Source: Syntrophotaleaceae bacterium (GTDB lineage Bacteria; Desulfobacterota; Desulfuromonadia; Desulfuromonadales; Syntrophotaleaceae). From it: a DNA stretch of 64,000 nucleotides. Location of the stretch: positions 996,001 through 1,060,000 of the forward strand of contig JAWKQB010000002.1 in assembly GCA_041390365.1 (NCBI GenBank), in the 5' to 3' direction. Shown piece after piece: positions 19,980 through 28,693 of this stretch. Position 1 is the first letter of the stretch. Each line of letters begins with the position of its first letter. The position numbers and the translations under genes were made by a program. A model generated the notes under the pieces. That model did no database searches, was not told the origin of the DNA, and was given only the letters and a program-made list of their open reading frames with translations.

Positions 19980-21756
19980 AATCAGCAAGGGCCGGGAAGA
20001 AAGGATCCTCTTCGGTATCGGTGCATCGCCGGGGATTGCCATCGGCTCCACCTATATTCTTGACCGGACACGGATCAAGGCTGTAGAGCGCATCATTCCC
20101 CCCGAAGAGACCGAAGGGGAGATCCAGTCCTTCCGGGAAGCTGTTCTAAAGGCGAAACTGCAGCTGGAGAATGTCAAAAAGGGGGTTGCCGATCACCGCC
20201 TTGTCGAACATCTGCACATTATCGACACTCATCTGCTCATCCTCGAGGACCAGATGCTGATCGGGGACACGATCCGAATCATCCGGGAGGAGAGGATCAA
20301 CGCCGAAGGGGCGCTCAAGCGCACCCTGGACCGGTTCCGGGAGGTTTTCGACAGCATTCAGGATGAGTATCTGCGGGATCGTCGAACCGATATCGACTCT
20401 GTGGGCGAGCGGCTGCTGCGCAATCTTATCGGCCAGACCGAACAATCCCTGTCGGAGATCGACCGCAAGGCGGTGGTGGTGGCCCATGATCTTTCTCCCG
20501 CCGATACCATGCAGATGGATAAGAGTTGCATCATCGGTTTCATTACCGATGTGGGGGGACGGACGTCGCACACTGCCATTCTCGCCCGCTCCCTGGGAAT
20601 TCCGGCGGTCATAGGTCTAGAGACGGCTACGGTTCAGATCCGCGAATCGATGCCCGTCATTATCGACGGTACCAGCGGCACGGTCATTCTCAATCCCCAA
20701 CCCGACACCTTCAAGCGGTATCTCGAAAAAAAACAGTTCTATGAATATCTGGAAAAGGAACTGGCCAGCTACCGCCGGCTGGCGGCCGAGACTCTGGACG
20801 GCCACCGGATCATACTCCGCGGCAATGTCGAACTGGCCGAGGAGATTCCCCTGGCCTTGCGGGAGGGCGCTCAGGGAGTGGGGCTGTTCCGCACAGAATT
20901 CCTTTACATGAACCGTTCCAAACTGCCCACGGAAGAGGAACAGTACCAGACATACCGTGAGGTGGTCGAAAAGATGGCTCCTCATCCGGTCACCATCCGC
21001 ACCCTGGATGTCGGCGGCGACAAGCTTGTCTCCGGGATCGATCTGTCGGATGAGGGGAATCCGGCCATGGGTTTGCGGGCGATCCGTTTTTCCTTGAAGG
21101 AACGCAAGCTTTTCGAAACCCAGCTGCGTGCCATCCTGAGAGCCTCCCAGCATGGCCGGGTCAGGATTCTCCTGCCCATGATCACCGGTCTGGCTGAAAT
21201 CGAAAGCTGCAAGAAACTGCTGGAAAAGATCAAACAGGATTTGCGCAATGAAGGGTTTGCCTTCAAGCCCGACGTAAAACTCGGCATTATGGTCGAGACC
21301 CCCTCGGCAGCCATGATCGCCGAACTGCTGGCCCGTGAGGTTGATTTCCTGTCGGTAGGAACCAACGACCTGATTCAGTACTGCCTGGCCGTGGACCGTG
21401 GCAACGAGCATGTGGCCTATCTTTACGAACCCCTTCATCCCGCGGTGCTCAGAGCACTGCAGATGACCTGCCAAGCCGCCCGCAAGGCGGGTATCGAGGT
21501 GGGCATCTGCGGCGAAATGGCATCGGAGCCTCTCTATACACCGGTACTGCTCGCTTTGGGATTCGACGAACTGTCCATGAATGCCCCTTACATTTCGAAG
21601 GTCAAGCGGATCATTCGTCAGGTCCGGCGGGATGAATGCGTCCGCCTGCTGGATGAACTGTTCCGGTTGGGCACAGCCCCCGAAGTCGCCAAGCGGCTCG
21701 AGGTGGAAATGAAAAGCAGATTTCCCAAACTGTTCGGTTCAGACGCCGGTTGCTGA
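19957..21756 (+). CDS. ptsI: PTS enzyme I (phosphoenolpyruvate-protein phosphotransferase)
   Basis: 599 residues. It autophosphorylates from phosphoenolpyruvate and passes phosphate to HPr. The active His is in GGRTSHTAILARSLGIPAV. The barrel domain has GIGLFRTEFLYM-like VGLFRTEFLYMNR, DVGGDKL, the LSVGTNDLIQY loop and the catalytic GICGEMA. Two adjacent ATGs (19957, 19960) are possible starts. It closes the PTS operon and is followed by a terminator that overlaps the metK promoter. Confidence 0.97.
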   Translation: MMDSEKTEISKGREERILFGIGASPGIAIGSTYILDRTRIKAVERIIPPEETEGEIQSFREAVLKAKLQLENVKKGVADHRLVEHLHIIDTHLLILEDQMLIGDTIRIIREERINAEGALKRTLDRFREVFDSIQDEYLRDRRTDIDSVGERLLRNLIGQTEQSLSEIDRKAVVVAHDLSPADTMQMDKSCIIGFITDVGGRTSHTAILARSLGIPAVIGLETATVQIRESMPVIIDGTSGTVILNPQPDTFKRYLEKKQFYEYLEKELASYRRLAAETLDGHRIILRGNVELAEEIPLALREGAQGVGLFRTEFLYMNRSKLPTEEEQYQTYREVVEKMAPHPVTIRTLDVGGDKLVSGIDLSDEGNPAMGLRAIRFSLKERKLFETQLRAILRASQHGRVRILLPMITGLAEIESCKKLLEKIKQDLRNEGFAFKPDVKLGIMVETPSAAMIAELLAREVDFLSVGTNDLIQYCLAVDRGNEHVAYLYEPLHPAVLRALQMTCQAARKAGIEVGICGEMASEPLYTPVLLALGFDELSMNAPYISKVKRIIRQVRRDECVRLLDELFRLGTAPEVAKRLEVEMKSRFPKLFGSDAGC

Positions 21757-21770
21757 AAAACCGTTCGACA

Positions 21771-21813
21771 GGCCTGTCGAGGGTAATTTCTTGACAGGCC
21801 GGCGGGTTTTTTT
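21771..21813 (+). terminator. Intrinsic terminator after ptsI
   Basis: GGCCTGTC (21771-21778) pairs with GACAGGCC (21793-21800), followed by GGCGGG and seven Ts. A 16-bp perfect palindrome (21765-21780) offers an alternative pairing for the 5' arm. Confidence 0.7.
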
Positions 21814-21818
21814 ATAGC
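21791..21818 (+). promoter_or_regulatory. metK promoter embedded in the terminator
   Basis: TTGACA (21791-21796), a 16-nt spacer and TATAGC (21813-21818). The -35 lies inside the 3' arm of the ptsI terminator hairpin. Confidence 0.6.
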
Positions 21819-21865
21819 ATTCCCTGTTTATTTTCCAATAACCAACGATAGGAGGATTCTGCTCC

Positions 21866-23035
21866 ATGGCCATGACCGATTTTCTTTTTACGTCCGAGTC
21901 TGTCAGTGAAGGGCATCCCGACAAGGTGGCCGACCAGATTTCCGACAGCGTGCTTGATGCCATTATCGCCCAGGATCCCCTTTGCCGGGTGGCCTGCGAA
22001 ACCCTTGTCACCACCGGGATGGCCATGATCGCCGGCGAAATCACCACCAATGCCCGAATCGATTATCCGGAGGTGGTCCGGCAGACCATCAGAGAGATTG
22101 GCTACGACGACTCAAGCATCGGCTTCGATTGGGAAACCTGCGCAGTGCTGGTTTCCATAGACCGGCAGTCTCCTGACATCTCACAGGGCGTTACCGAAGG
22201 GGAGGGGCTTTTCAAGGAGCAGGGCGCGGGAGATCAGGGGTTGATGTTCGGCTATGCCTGCGACGAAACTTCGCAGCTGATGCCCATGCCTATCGTATTC
22301 GCCCATCGTCTGACCCAGCGGATGGCCGAAGTGCGCAAGACAGGGTTGCTCAACTTCCTGCGCCCGGACAGCAAATCCCAGGTTTCCATTCAGTACATCA
22401 ACGACAAGCCGATCCGGGTCGATACCGTTGTTGTTTCCTCGCAACACGTTCCTGAGGTGGCTTACGAAACCCTCCGCGAAGGTCTCATCGAAGAAGTGGT
22501 GAAAAAGGTCATTCCCATGGATATGCTCGATGAGAATACCAAATATTTCGTCAACCCGACCGGTCGCTTCGTGGTCGGCGGGCCCCAGGGGGACTGCGGA
22601 CTGACCGGCCGAAAAATCATTGTCGACACCTACGGCGGGCATGGGTCCCACGGCGGTGGAGCCTTCTCCGGCAAGGACCCCTCCAAAGTTGACCGCAGTG
22701 CCTCCTACATGGCCCGCTATGTAGCCAAGAACGTGGTGGCAGCCGGTCTGGCGAAGAAATGCGAGGTTCAGATCGCCTATGCCATCGGTGTAGCCGAACC
22801 TGTATCGATCATGATCAATACCTTCGGCACCGGTGTCATCCCTTCCAACCAGATTGCCCGGGTGGTACGGGAAGAATTCGACATGCGGCCGGCGGCGATC
22901 ATCAAAACCCTCGATTTGCTGCGGCCCATCTACAAAAAAACCGCAGCCTACGGACACTTCGGCCGGGAACTCCCCGAGTTTACCTGGGAGCGCACCGACC
23001 GCATCGACTCCTTGCGGCAGCGGGCGGGAATCTGA
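21866..23035 (+). CDS. metK: S-adenosylmethionine synthetase
   Basis: 389 residues with a perfect TAGGAGG-type ribosome site. It makes S-adenosylmethionine from methionine and ATP. Motifs: [32 protein letters not shown], the loop [20 protein letters not shown] and [16 protein letters not shown]. Length is normal. With ahcY and the ArsR-methyltransferase 2-3 kb downstream it forms a methyl-cycle neighbourhood. I saw no SAM riboswitch in the 109-nt leader region. Confidence 0.98.
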   Translation: MAMTDFLFTSESVSEGHPDKVADQISDSVLDAIIAQDPLCRVACETLVTTGMAMIAGEITTNARIDYPEVVRQTIREIGYDDSSIGFDWETCAVLVSIDRQSPDISQGVTEGEGLFKEQGAGDQGLMFGYACDETSQLMPMPIVFAHRLTQRMAEVRKTGLLNFLRPDSKSQVSIQYINDKPIRVDTVVVSSQHVPEVAYETLREGLIEEVVKKVIPMDMLDENTKYFVNPTGRFVVGGPQGDCGLTGRKIIVDTYGGHGSHGGGAFSGKDPSKVDRSASYMARYVAKNVVAAGLAKKCEVQIAYAIGVAEPVSIMINTFGTGVIPSNQIARVVREEFDMRPAAIIKTLDLLRPIYKKTAAYGHFGRELPEFTWERTDRIDSLRQRAGI

Positions 23036-23055
23036 GAAATCCCGCGGATAGTTGG

Positions 23056-23086
23056 AAAAGGCGCGCCTGTGGGTGCGCCTTTTCTA
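23056..23086 (+). terminator. Terminator after metK
   Basis: AAAAGGCGCGCC and GGTGCGCCTTTT form a near-perfect hairpin whose 3' arm ends in a T-run. Confidence 0.7.
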
Positions 23087-23103
23087 TTCTTTTGGTTCAA
23101 GTC

Positions 23104-24192
23104 ATGTCTCATCAGATCGGTTTTCCTCTTTCCATAATCGTTCCGGTGTTTAACGAGGCCGATCGATTGGCTGACCTTTTCGCTGAATTGGAGCGGCAGC
23201 AGGCGGTTGCTTTCGAGGTGCTTATCTGTGATGGGGGATCCACCGATGAAACCCTCGAAGCGGCTCGCCGATTGGGCGAAAAGGCCTCTTTCCCCTGCCG
23301 CATCCTGATCAGTCCGCCAGGTCGAGGCCGGCAGATGAATGCCGGTGCCGTTGCCAGCGGAGGCCGTTTTCTGCTGTTTCTGCATGTCGACAGCTCCTTT
23401 CCCGATTCCGGGGCATTAGCCAAAGGTCTGCAGGCAATGGCAGGAGAAATGGAGCGCCGCGGGAGCGACAGGGTCGCCGGGCATTTCGCCCTCAGGTTTC
23501 AACGGGAGGGTTCTTCCCCATCCCTGGCCTACTATTTCTATGAGGTAAAGGCCTGTCTTGGCCGGCCGGGAACGATTCATGGTGATCAGGGTTTTTTGTT
23601 GCCCCAAAAATTTTTTCGCCTCATAGGCCCGTTTGACGAGTCTCTCGGCTACATGGAAGATGATCGCCTTGCCGTGAGAGTTTTTCAGAAGGGATGCTGG
23701 AGTCTGTTGCCCGCCCGTTTGCAGACCTCTGCACGCCGGTTTGAAAGGGAGGGGTTCTTCCGCCGTCAGGTCCTGAACGCCCTTATTATCTCCCTGGAAG
23801 AGGCCGGTCGAAATGATCTGCTGCAAGAACTCCCCAATCTCTATCGCCACCAGCAGGCTGCCGGGCGACTCCGGGTGAAGCCCTTCTTCGCGAGGGTCCG
23901 CAGGGCTCTTTGTGACCTGTCGGCAGAGGAGCGCCGCTGTTTTTGGGACTCCTCGGGGCGTCTACTGGCTGCCAACATCTGGCAGATTTTTCTGCTGGCC
24001 GACGCCTGGCGCGGCTACCGGAAAGACATTCCTCAGGAAACGGTATCGATCGATGCTCTTTCCTGGTATGAAAAGCATCTGGAGAAAACGTTTAAAAGCA
24101 GTTTTGGGATTAAACTCTGCATTCTTGCCACCTGGCTCTGGCTGCACTTGCAGGCAGGATTTCCAATGTTATCCAGTCGACGGGAAGTGTGA
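23104..24192 (+). CDS. Family 2 glycosyltransferase (TIGR04283-like) with C-terminal extension
   Basis: 362 residues from ATG 23104. The first ~230 residues are a GT-A transferase: LSIIVPVFNEADRL, ICDGGSTDETLE, the RGRQMNAGA motif and FLHVDSSFP typical of the small 'TIGR04283' subfamily, GDQGFLL, and the MEDDRLAVR region. The remaining ~130 residues are not recognised. They have charged segments and a hydrophobic stretch near the end (LCILATWLWLHL), perhaps a membrane association. The substrate is unknown. No good ribosome site precedes the ATG, and a terminator lies just upstream, so expression is uncertain. Confidence 0.82.
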   Translation: MSHQIGFPLSIIVPVFNEADRLADLFAELERQQAVAFEVLICDGGSTDETLEAARRLGEKASFPCRILISPPGRGRQMNAGAVASGGRFLLFLHVDSSFPDSGALAKGLQAMAGEMERRGSDRVAGHFALRFQREGSSPSLAYYFYEVKACLGRPGTIHGDQGFLLPQKFFRLIGPFDESLGYMEDDRLAVRVFQKGCWSLLPARLQTSARRFEREGFFRRQVLNALIISLEEAGRNDLLQELPNLYRHQQAAGRLRVKPFFARVRRALCDLSAEERRCFWDSSGRLLAANIWQIFLLADAWRGYRKDIPQETVSIDALSWYEKHLEKTFKSSFGIKLCILATWLWLHLQAGFPMLSSRREV

Positions 24193-24235
24193 TAGTATTA
24201 GAAACGTAGACCCGCTATCTTAAAAGGAGGTTCCG

Positions 24236-24961
24236 ATGCGTTCCATCTTATTTGCCGTTTGTTGCCTCTCTCTGCTTGCGTCTGCCTGTACATCCTACAA
24301 GGCCCAGGAAGTGCCCTTCCGTGCCCCTTCGGCTTACGGCAACATGCAGGCGGTCGCCGGAGCCGAGGTCGCCGCCCAGGCTTTTTCCGACAATGCAGCG
24401 GCCAAGCAGGCCTTTGGTTTCGACATCCGTTCCGCTGGTCTGCTGCCGGTCCAGGTCGTTATCGATAACGGCCCTGGTGCCGCCCTGATGGTCGTGCCGG
24501 AGCAGACTTTTCTCATCGACGCCGAGGGCAACCTCTGGAATCTGCTCGACAGCCGCACCGCCTATCAGCGGGTGGAAAGCAGTTCCGAATATGCCCGGAT
24601 CGCAAAGGGGGGCGGGCGTGGCGCCCTGCTGGGTAGTGCGGGGGGTGCCGTCCTCGGTGCGGCCATCGGCATCCTGACCGGTGAAAACATCGGCTCGGCA
24701 GCGTTGGCCGGCGGCGCCTTGGGAGGTGCCGGAGGTGCGGTGGTCGGCGGGACACAGGCCGGAACCTCCACCGACGCCAGCCGCCAGATCGCCCGTGATC
24801 TCGCAAGCAAGGAGCTGGTCAACCAGGCGGTGCAGCCCGGAGATCTGGCCACCGGTTTCCTCTTTTTTCCCGGTGAGGCCGCTTCCGCCTCCCAGTTGCG
24901 GATGCAGCTCAAGGAGGAACAGACCGGGCGGGTGCACAAGGTTCTGCTGCCTCTGAAGTAA
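24236..24961 (+). CDS. Glycine-rich putative lipoprotein
   Basis: 241 residues with an AAAGGAGG site. The signal peptide ends in the lipobox LLASAC, so it should be a lipid-anchored envelope protein. The middle (residues ~120-180) is a glycine-zipper-like tract (GRGALLGSAGGAVLGAAIG, GALGGAGGAVVGG) of the sort found in membrane-associated lipoproteins. The rest is not recognised. It is followed by a strong terminator and so is monocistronic or the end of a short unit. Confidence 0.8.
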   Translation: MRSILFAVCCLSLLASACTSYKAQEVPFRAPSAYGNMQAVAGAEVAAQAFSDNAAAKQAFGFDIRSAGLLPVQVVIDNGPGAALMVVPEQTFLIDAEGNLWNLLDSRTAYQRVESSSEYARIAKGGGRGALLGSAGGAVLGAAIGILTGENIGSAALAGGALGGAGGAVVGGTQAGTSTDASRQIARDLASKELVNQAVQPGDLATGFLFFPGEAASASQLRMQLKEEQTGRVHKVLLPLK

Positions 24962-24981
24962 CGGAACCCCTGATTTTTCAA

Positions 24982-25008
24982 AGCGAGCCGAAAGGCTCGC
25001 TTTTTTTT
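24982..25008 (+). terminator. Terminator after the lipoprotein gene
   Basis: AGCGAGCC, GAAA tetraloop, GGCTCGCT, then an eight-T run. Confidence 0.9.
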
Positions 25009-25011
25009 GCC

Positions 25012-25053
25012 TTGACGGAAAGATTTTGGCATGTTAAATCAAAATTCGTTGAT
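25012..25053 (+). promoter_or_regulatory. Promoter with overlapping inverted repeat (candidate operator) for the ArsR gene
   Basis: TTGACG (25012-25017), 16 nt, TTAAAT (25034-25039). An inverted repeat ATCAA-N6-TTGAT (25038-25053) starts inside the -10 and covers the expected start point, a typical autoregulatory operator position for ArsR-family repressors. The pairing to this regulator is inferred. Confidence 0.45.
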
Positions 25054-25081
25054 CTATTAAAGTAATAAACTTGGATGAAAT

Positions 25082-25999
25082 ATGTTGCTGACCTTGAAGG
25101 CTCTGGCGGATTCCTCTCGCCTGCGCCTGCTGGCCGTTCTGGCCGGCGGCGAATTCACCGTGCAGGAATTGACGGCCATTCTAAAAATGGGTCAATCGAG
25201 AATTTCCCATCATCTGAAGGTTTTGGCGAGGGAAAAACTGGTAACCTTCAACCGCCAGGGAACCTGGGCCTACTATCGTTTGCAGAAAGACAACCCCCTG
25301 TTCGGGGAAATTTGGCCCGCCCTGGAAAAACGTCTGCACCTGCTGCCGGAAGAAGCCGGGGATCGCCGCCGCTTGCTGGAAGTTCTGGAAAGCCGCCGGC
25401 GTCGCAGCCAGTTTTTTTTCGATGCCTTTGCCGAGCAGTGGGATCAGCTGTCGCGGCAGGTTCTGCCCACGGCCGATTATCAAGCTCAGCTGTTGGGGAT
25501 GATTCCTTGTTGCAGGATATTGCTGGAGGTTGGGGCCGGCACCGGCGGGCTTCTGCCTGCCCTTTGCAACAAAGCCGACCGTCTGCTGGTAGTCGATCAT
25601 TCCCGGGCCATGCTGGACAGAGCCATTGCTCGCTCCGAGGAGGAGCGGCTCTGCGCCATCGATTTTCGGCTCGGGGATATGCATCATCTGCCCCTTATGG
25701 ATGGAGAAACAGAGTGGGCGGTCCTCAATATGGTGCTTCACCATGCCGCCAATCCTTCGGCTGTTCTGCAGGAACTGGTCCGGACGATCTCGGCCGGCGG
25801 GGGCCTGCTGATTGCAGATCTGCAGCGGCACGATCAGGAATGGACCCGGGAGAAGATGGCAGATCAGTGGCTCGGCTTCGAGGCCCGGGAGATTGAAGAA
25901 TGGATGATGGCCGCCGGGTTCACCGACATCCGGTCGGAAAGGGTTGCCGGAGGGCCGGAAGAGCTCGATGTTCTGCTGTGTGTTGCGTGGAAAAAATGA
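25082..25999 (+). CDS. ArsR-family regulator fused to a SAM-dependent methyltransferase domain
   Basis: 305 residues. Residues 1-90 are a winged-helix ArsR domain (LADSSRLRLLAVLAGGEFTV, QSRISHHLKVLAREKLV). Residues ~115-305 are a class I methyltransferase fold with the cofactor motif LLEVGAGTGGLLPALC, VVDHSRAMLD, LGDMHHLPL and a C-terminal GFTDIRSERV strand. ArsR-methyltransferase fusions next to ahcY have been described as S-adenosylhomocysteine-responsive regulators (SahR) in Proteobacteria; the context here, 92 nt upstream of ahcY, fits that. The metal-binding Cys box of true arsenic sensors is not evident. Assignment to SahR is an inference. Confidence 0.82.
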   Translation: MLLTLKALADSSRLRLLAVLAGGEFTVQELTAILKMGQSRISHHLKVLAREKLVTFNRQGTWAYYRLQKDNPLFGEIWPALEKRLHLLPEEAGDRRRLLEVLESRRRRSQFFFDAFAEQWDQLSRQVLPTADYQAQLLGMIPCCRILLEVGAGTGGLLPALCNKADRLLVVDHSRAMLDRAIARSEEERLCAIDFRLGDMHHLPLMDGETEWAVLNMVLHHAANPSAVLQELVRTISAGGGLLIADLQRHDQEWTREKMADQWLGFEAREIEEWMMAAGFTDIRSERVAGGPEELDVLLCVAWKK

Positions 26000-26009
26000 A
26001 TTGCCACGT

Positions 26010-26052
26010 ATCGGTGTCGGTATCGCATACCGATAGCGATCCCGACCCCGTT
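26010..26052. repeat. Inverted hexamer repeat array upstream of ahcY
   Basis: Hexamers of the type TATCGG/TGTCGG/TATCGC read into their own complement (ATACCG, ATAGCG, ATCCCG). The core TCGGTAT-CGC-ATACCGA is a 7-bp hairpin, and a T7 run follows at about 26051. It resembles the array at 51441-51561. Confidence 0.6.
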
Positions 26053-26091
26053 TTTTTACTGTAACTAAAGCCAACCTAAAGGAGTTTTTAC

Positions 26092-27522
26092 ATGAAACGG
26101 CAGGCGAAAATCGCGCCCGATTACCTGGTCAAGGATATGGCCCTGGCCGATTGGGGACGGAAGGAAATCCGCATGGCCGAAGCGGAAATGCCCGGTCTGA
26201 TGGCCCTGCGGGAAGAGTTCGGAGAATCCCGCCCCCTGGCGGGAGCGCGCATCACGGGCTCCCTTCATATGACCATTCAGACGGCTGTTCTGATCGAGAC
26301 GCTGGTCGCCCTCGGCGCCGAAGTTCGCTGGGCGAGCTGCAACATTTTCTCCACCCAGGATCATGCCGCCGCCGCCATCGCCGCAGCCGGCATACCGGTT
26401 TTCGCCTTCAAGGGGGAAACACTGGAGGAGTACTGGCAGTTCACCAAAGCTGCCCTTGCTCACGAAAAGGGGCCCAACCTGATCGTGGATGACGGCGGGG
26501 ATGCCACCCTGCTGGTGCACCGGGGAGCGGCCAGGGAAGCGGAGTTCGAGAGAACCGGCCAGATCCCGCCTGTTTCCGCTGAAAACAAGGAGCTGGCGAT
26601 CGTCGACCGCTTGCTTAACGATACACTGCGGGAGGATCCCCACTGCTGGCGGCGGATGGCCAAGGGGCTGGTCGGAGTCAGCGAAGAGACCACCACCGGG
26701 GTTCACAGGCTTTATCACATGGCCCGGGAAGGGCGGCTGCTGTTTCCTGCGTTCAACGTCAACGATTCCGTCACCAAGAGCAAGTTCGACAATCTGTACG
26801 GCTGCCGGGAGTCCCTGATCGATGGCCTCAAGCGCGCCACCGATGTCATGGTGGCGGGCAAGAAGTGCGTCGTGCTCGGCTACGGGGATGTCGGCAAGGG
26901 GTGCGCCCAGGCCTTCCGCGGCATGGGCGCCATGGTTCATGTCACGGAAATCGATCCGATCTGCGCTCTGCAGGCCGCCATGGAAGGCTTTCCCGTGGTG
27001 CGTATGGAGGAAGCCTGTTCCTGGGGGGACATTTTCGTCACCACCACCGGCAACGTCGATGTGATCACCCGTCAACACATGAACTGCATGAAGGACGAGG
27101 CGATCGTCTGCAACATAGGGCACTTCGACTCTGAAATCCAGGTCGATGCATTGTACGACGATCCGGCTCTGAAAGTGCACGAGGTCAAGCCTCAGGTCGA
27201 CCAGATCGAGTGGCCCGACGGCAAGCGTATAACTGTTCTGGCGCGAGGCAGGCTGGTCAACCTCGGCTGCGCGACCGGTCATCCCTCTTTCGTCATGTCC
27301 GCGTCCTTCACCAACCAAGTGCTGGCCCAGATCGAACTCTGGACACAGCAAGGCAAGTACGGCAACCAGGTTTACGTCCTGCCGAAACAGCTGGACGAAA
27401 AAGTCGCCCGCCTGCATCTCGGCAAACTGGGCGCACAACTCACCGAGATGACTGAAAAGCAGGCCGATTACCTCGGTGTCCCGGTGGCCGGACCCTACAA
27501 ATCGGAACACTATCGGTATTAA
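26092..27522 (+). CDS. ahcY: Adenosylhomocysteinase
   Basis: 476 residues, AAAGGAG ribosome site. It hydrolyses S-adenosylhomocysteine to homocysteine and adenosine, removing the product that inhibits methyltransferases. Motifs: [31 protein letters not shown], the NAD-binding [29 protein letters not shown] and the C-terminal [10 protein letters not shown]. It contains the ~40-residue bacterial-type insert. Position after the ArsR-methyltransferase suggests coupled control. Confidence 0.98.
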   Translation: MKRQAKIAPDYLVKDMALADWGRKEIRMAEAEMPGLMALREEFGESRPLAGARITGSLHMTIQTAVLIETLVALGAEVRWASCNIFSTQDHAAAAIAAAGIPVFAFKGETLEEYWQFTKAALAHEKGPNLIVDDGGDATLLVHRGAAREAEFERTGQIPPVSAENKELAIVDRLLNDTLREDPHCWRRMAKGLVGVSEETTTGVHRLYHMAREGRLLFPAFNVNDSVTKSKFDNLYGCRESLIDGLKRATDVMVAGKKCVVLGYGDVGKGCAQAFRGMGAMVHVTEIDPICALQAAMEGFPVVRMEEACSWGDIFVTTTGNVDVITRQHMNCMKDEAIVCNIGHFDSEIQVDALYDDPALKVHEVKPQVDQIEWPDGKRITVLARGRLVNLGCATGHPSFVMSASFTNQVLAQIELWTQQGKYGNQVYVLPKQLDEKVARLHLGKLGAQLTEMTEKQADYLGVPVAGPYKSEHYRY

Positions 27523-27565
27523 AGGTAACGATTGACCCCGATACAGATCTCTAACCCGGGTTAAT

Positions 27566-27601
27566 TCAGGGCGCCGCAGTTGCAGCGCCCTGATTTTTTT
27601 T
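27566..27601 (+). terminator. Terminator after ahcY
   Basis: TCAGGGCGC (27566-27574) pairs with GCGCCCTGA (27585-27593), followed by eight Ts. It lies between convergent ahcY and lptG. Confidence 0.9.
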
Positions 27602-27607
27602 GAGAGA

Positions 27608-28693
27608 TTAATTTTCTCGAGACAGGAAAAGCCAGCCTCCCAGAAGCAGAAACAGAAGGTTGGCGGACCAGGCGGCGACCAGGGGTGGCAGGATCTGGGA
27701 GTAGCCGAAGGCGAGCAGAATCGCCTGGAGGATGAAGAACAGGATTCCGATGGCCACGCTGATGCCGATGCCCAGGGCCGGACTGCTTTTTCGGCCCTTG
27801 CTTAGAGCGAAAGGGATACCGAGGAAACCCATGATCAGACAGGAGAAGGGGTAGGCGATACGGGCATGCATGTCCACCAGGAAGCGGGTGGGGTCGAAAC
27901 CGTCCTGACGCAGTTTATGGGCCAGCTGCTTCAAGGCCCGGTAGTTCAGGTCTTCGTTTCGCTTGCTTCCCGGCACGCGGAAGTCGGCAGGGGTGATGCT
28001 TATGGGAAGGGTGTCCTGCTCTGCTTGCTCGACAGCGATGATAGCGCCTGTTGATTCCTCGAACCGGCGGCGGACAACCTCGGTCGCCAGCCAACCTTTA
28101 TCCGAATGGGTGGCTTGAGCGGCATCGATTCGCTCCCGGAGTGTGAAGCGTTCGTCGAACCGCAGCACGGAAACCCCTTGCAGGGTGGCGGTTTCGGGGG
28201 AGGCGAAGCGGATGTTAACGATGTTTTTGCCGTCCCTCAGCCAGAGGTTGTGCCGCCTGTATATTACGACGGGTTTTCCCTCCACGGCACTCTCCAAAAT
28301 AAAGTTGGCTTTGCGGATGGTGGAGGGGACCAGGTATTCTCCCGTTGCCAGACTGGCCATGGACAGAAGCAGACAGGCCGTCAGCAGAGGCGCCGTAATC
28401 CGCAAAAGGCTGATTCCGGCGCTGTGCAGAGCAGTCAGTTCGTTGTATCGGGACAGGTTGCCCAGAGTGGTGAAAACCGCCAGCAGGCAGGCCAGCGGCG
28501 CCACCTGGGTGGCGATAAAAGGTATTTTGTTGAGAAAATAAACCAGGTACAGGCTGAAGGCGGCACTGTGTTCGATAAAATTATCGACCCGCTCGAAAAA
28601 GTCCACCAACAGGTAGAGACCGGTGAAGGCCGCAAGTGCCAGGATGAAAACGCGCCCGAACGAGGCCGTCAGATAGCGGGTGAGAATTGTCAT
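27608..28693 (-). CDS. lptG: LPS export ABC transporter permease LptG
   Basis: 361 residues from the ATG at 28693 (GGGAGGA site 7 nt upstream; the frame is open further up). Six predicted helices flank a periplasmic domain in the order of the YjgP/YjgQ family. It starts LTRYLTASFGRVFILALAAF, has ELTALHSAGISLLRI after helix 3, and the C-terminal half has YPFSCLIMGFLGIPFAL. The start overlaps the lptF stop by 4 nt. With LptF and LptB it forms the inner-membrane LPS extractor. Confidence 0.94.
   Translation of the reverse strand: MTILTRYLTASFGRVFILALAAFTGLYLLVDFFERVDNFIEHSAAFSLYLVYFLNKIPFIATQVAPLACLLAVFTTLGNLSRYNELTALHSAGISLLRITAPLLTACLLLSMASLATGEYLVPSTIRKANFILESAVEGKPVVIYRRHNLWLRDGKNIVNIRFASPETATLQGVSVLRFDERFTLRERIDAAQATHSDKGWLATEVVRRRFEESTGAIIAVEQAEQDTLPISITPADFRVPGSKRNEDLNYRALKQLAHKLRQDGFDPTRFLVDMHARIAYPFSCLIMGFLGIPFALSKGRKSSPALGIGISVAIGILFFILQAILLAFGYSQILPPLVAAWSANLLFLLLGGWLFLSREN

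Noticed and set aside
21757..21865. SAM riboswitch before metK
   Set aside because: The gap is only 109 nt, is filled by a terminator and promoter, and shows none of the conserved SAM-I or SAM-II core bases.
25999..26091. SAH riboswitch before ahcY
   Set aside because: The 92-nt gap is occupied by hexamer repeats and lacks the conserved SAH-riboswitch core; the regulator gene is the likelier control.
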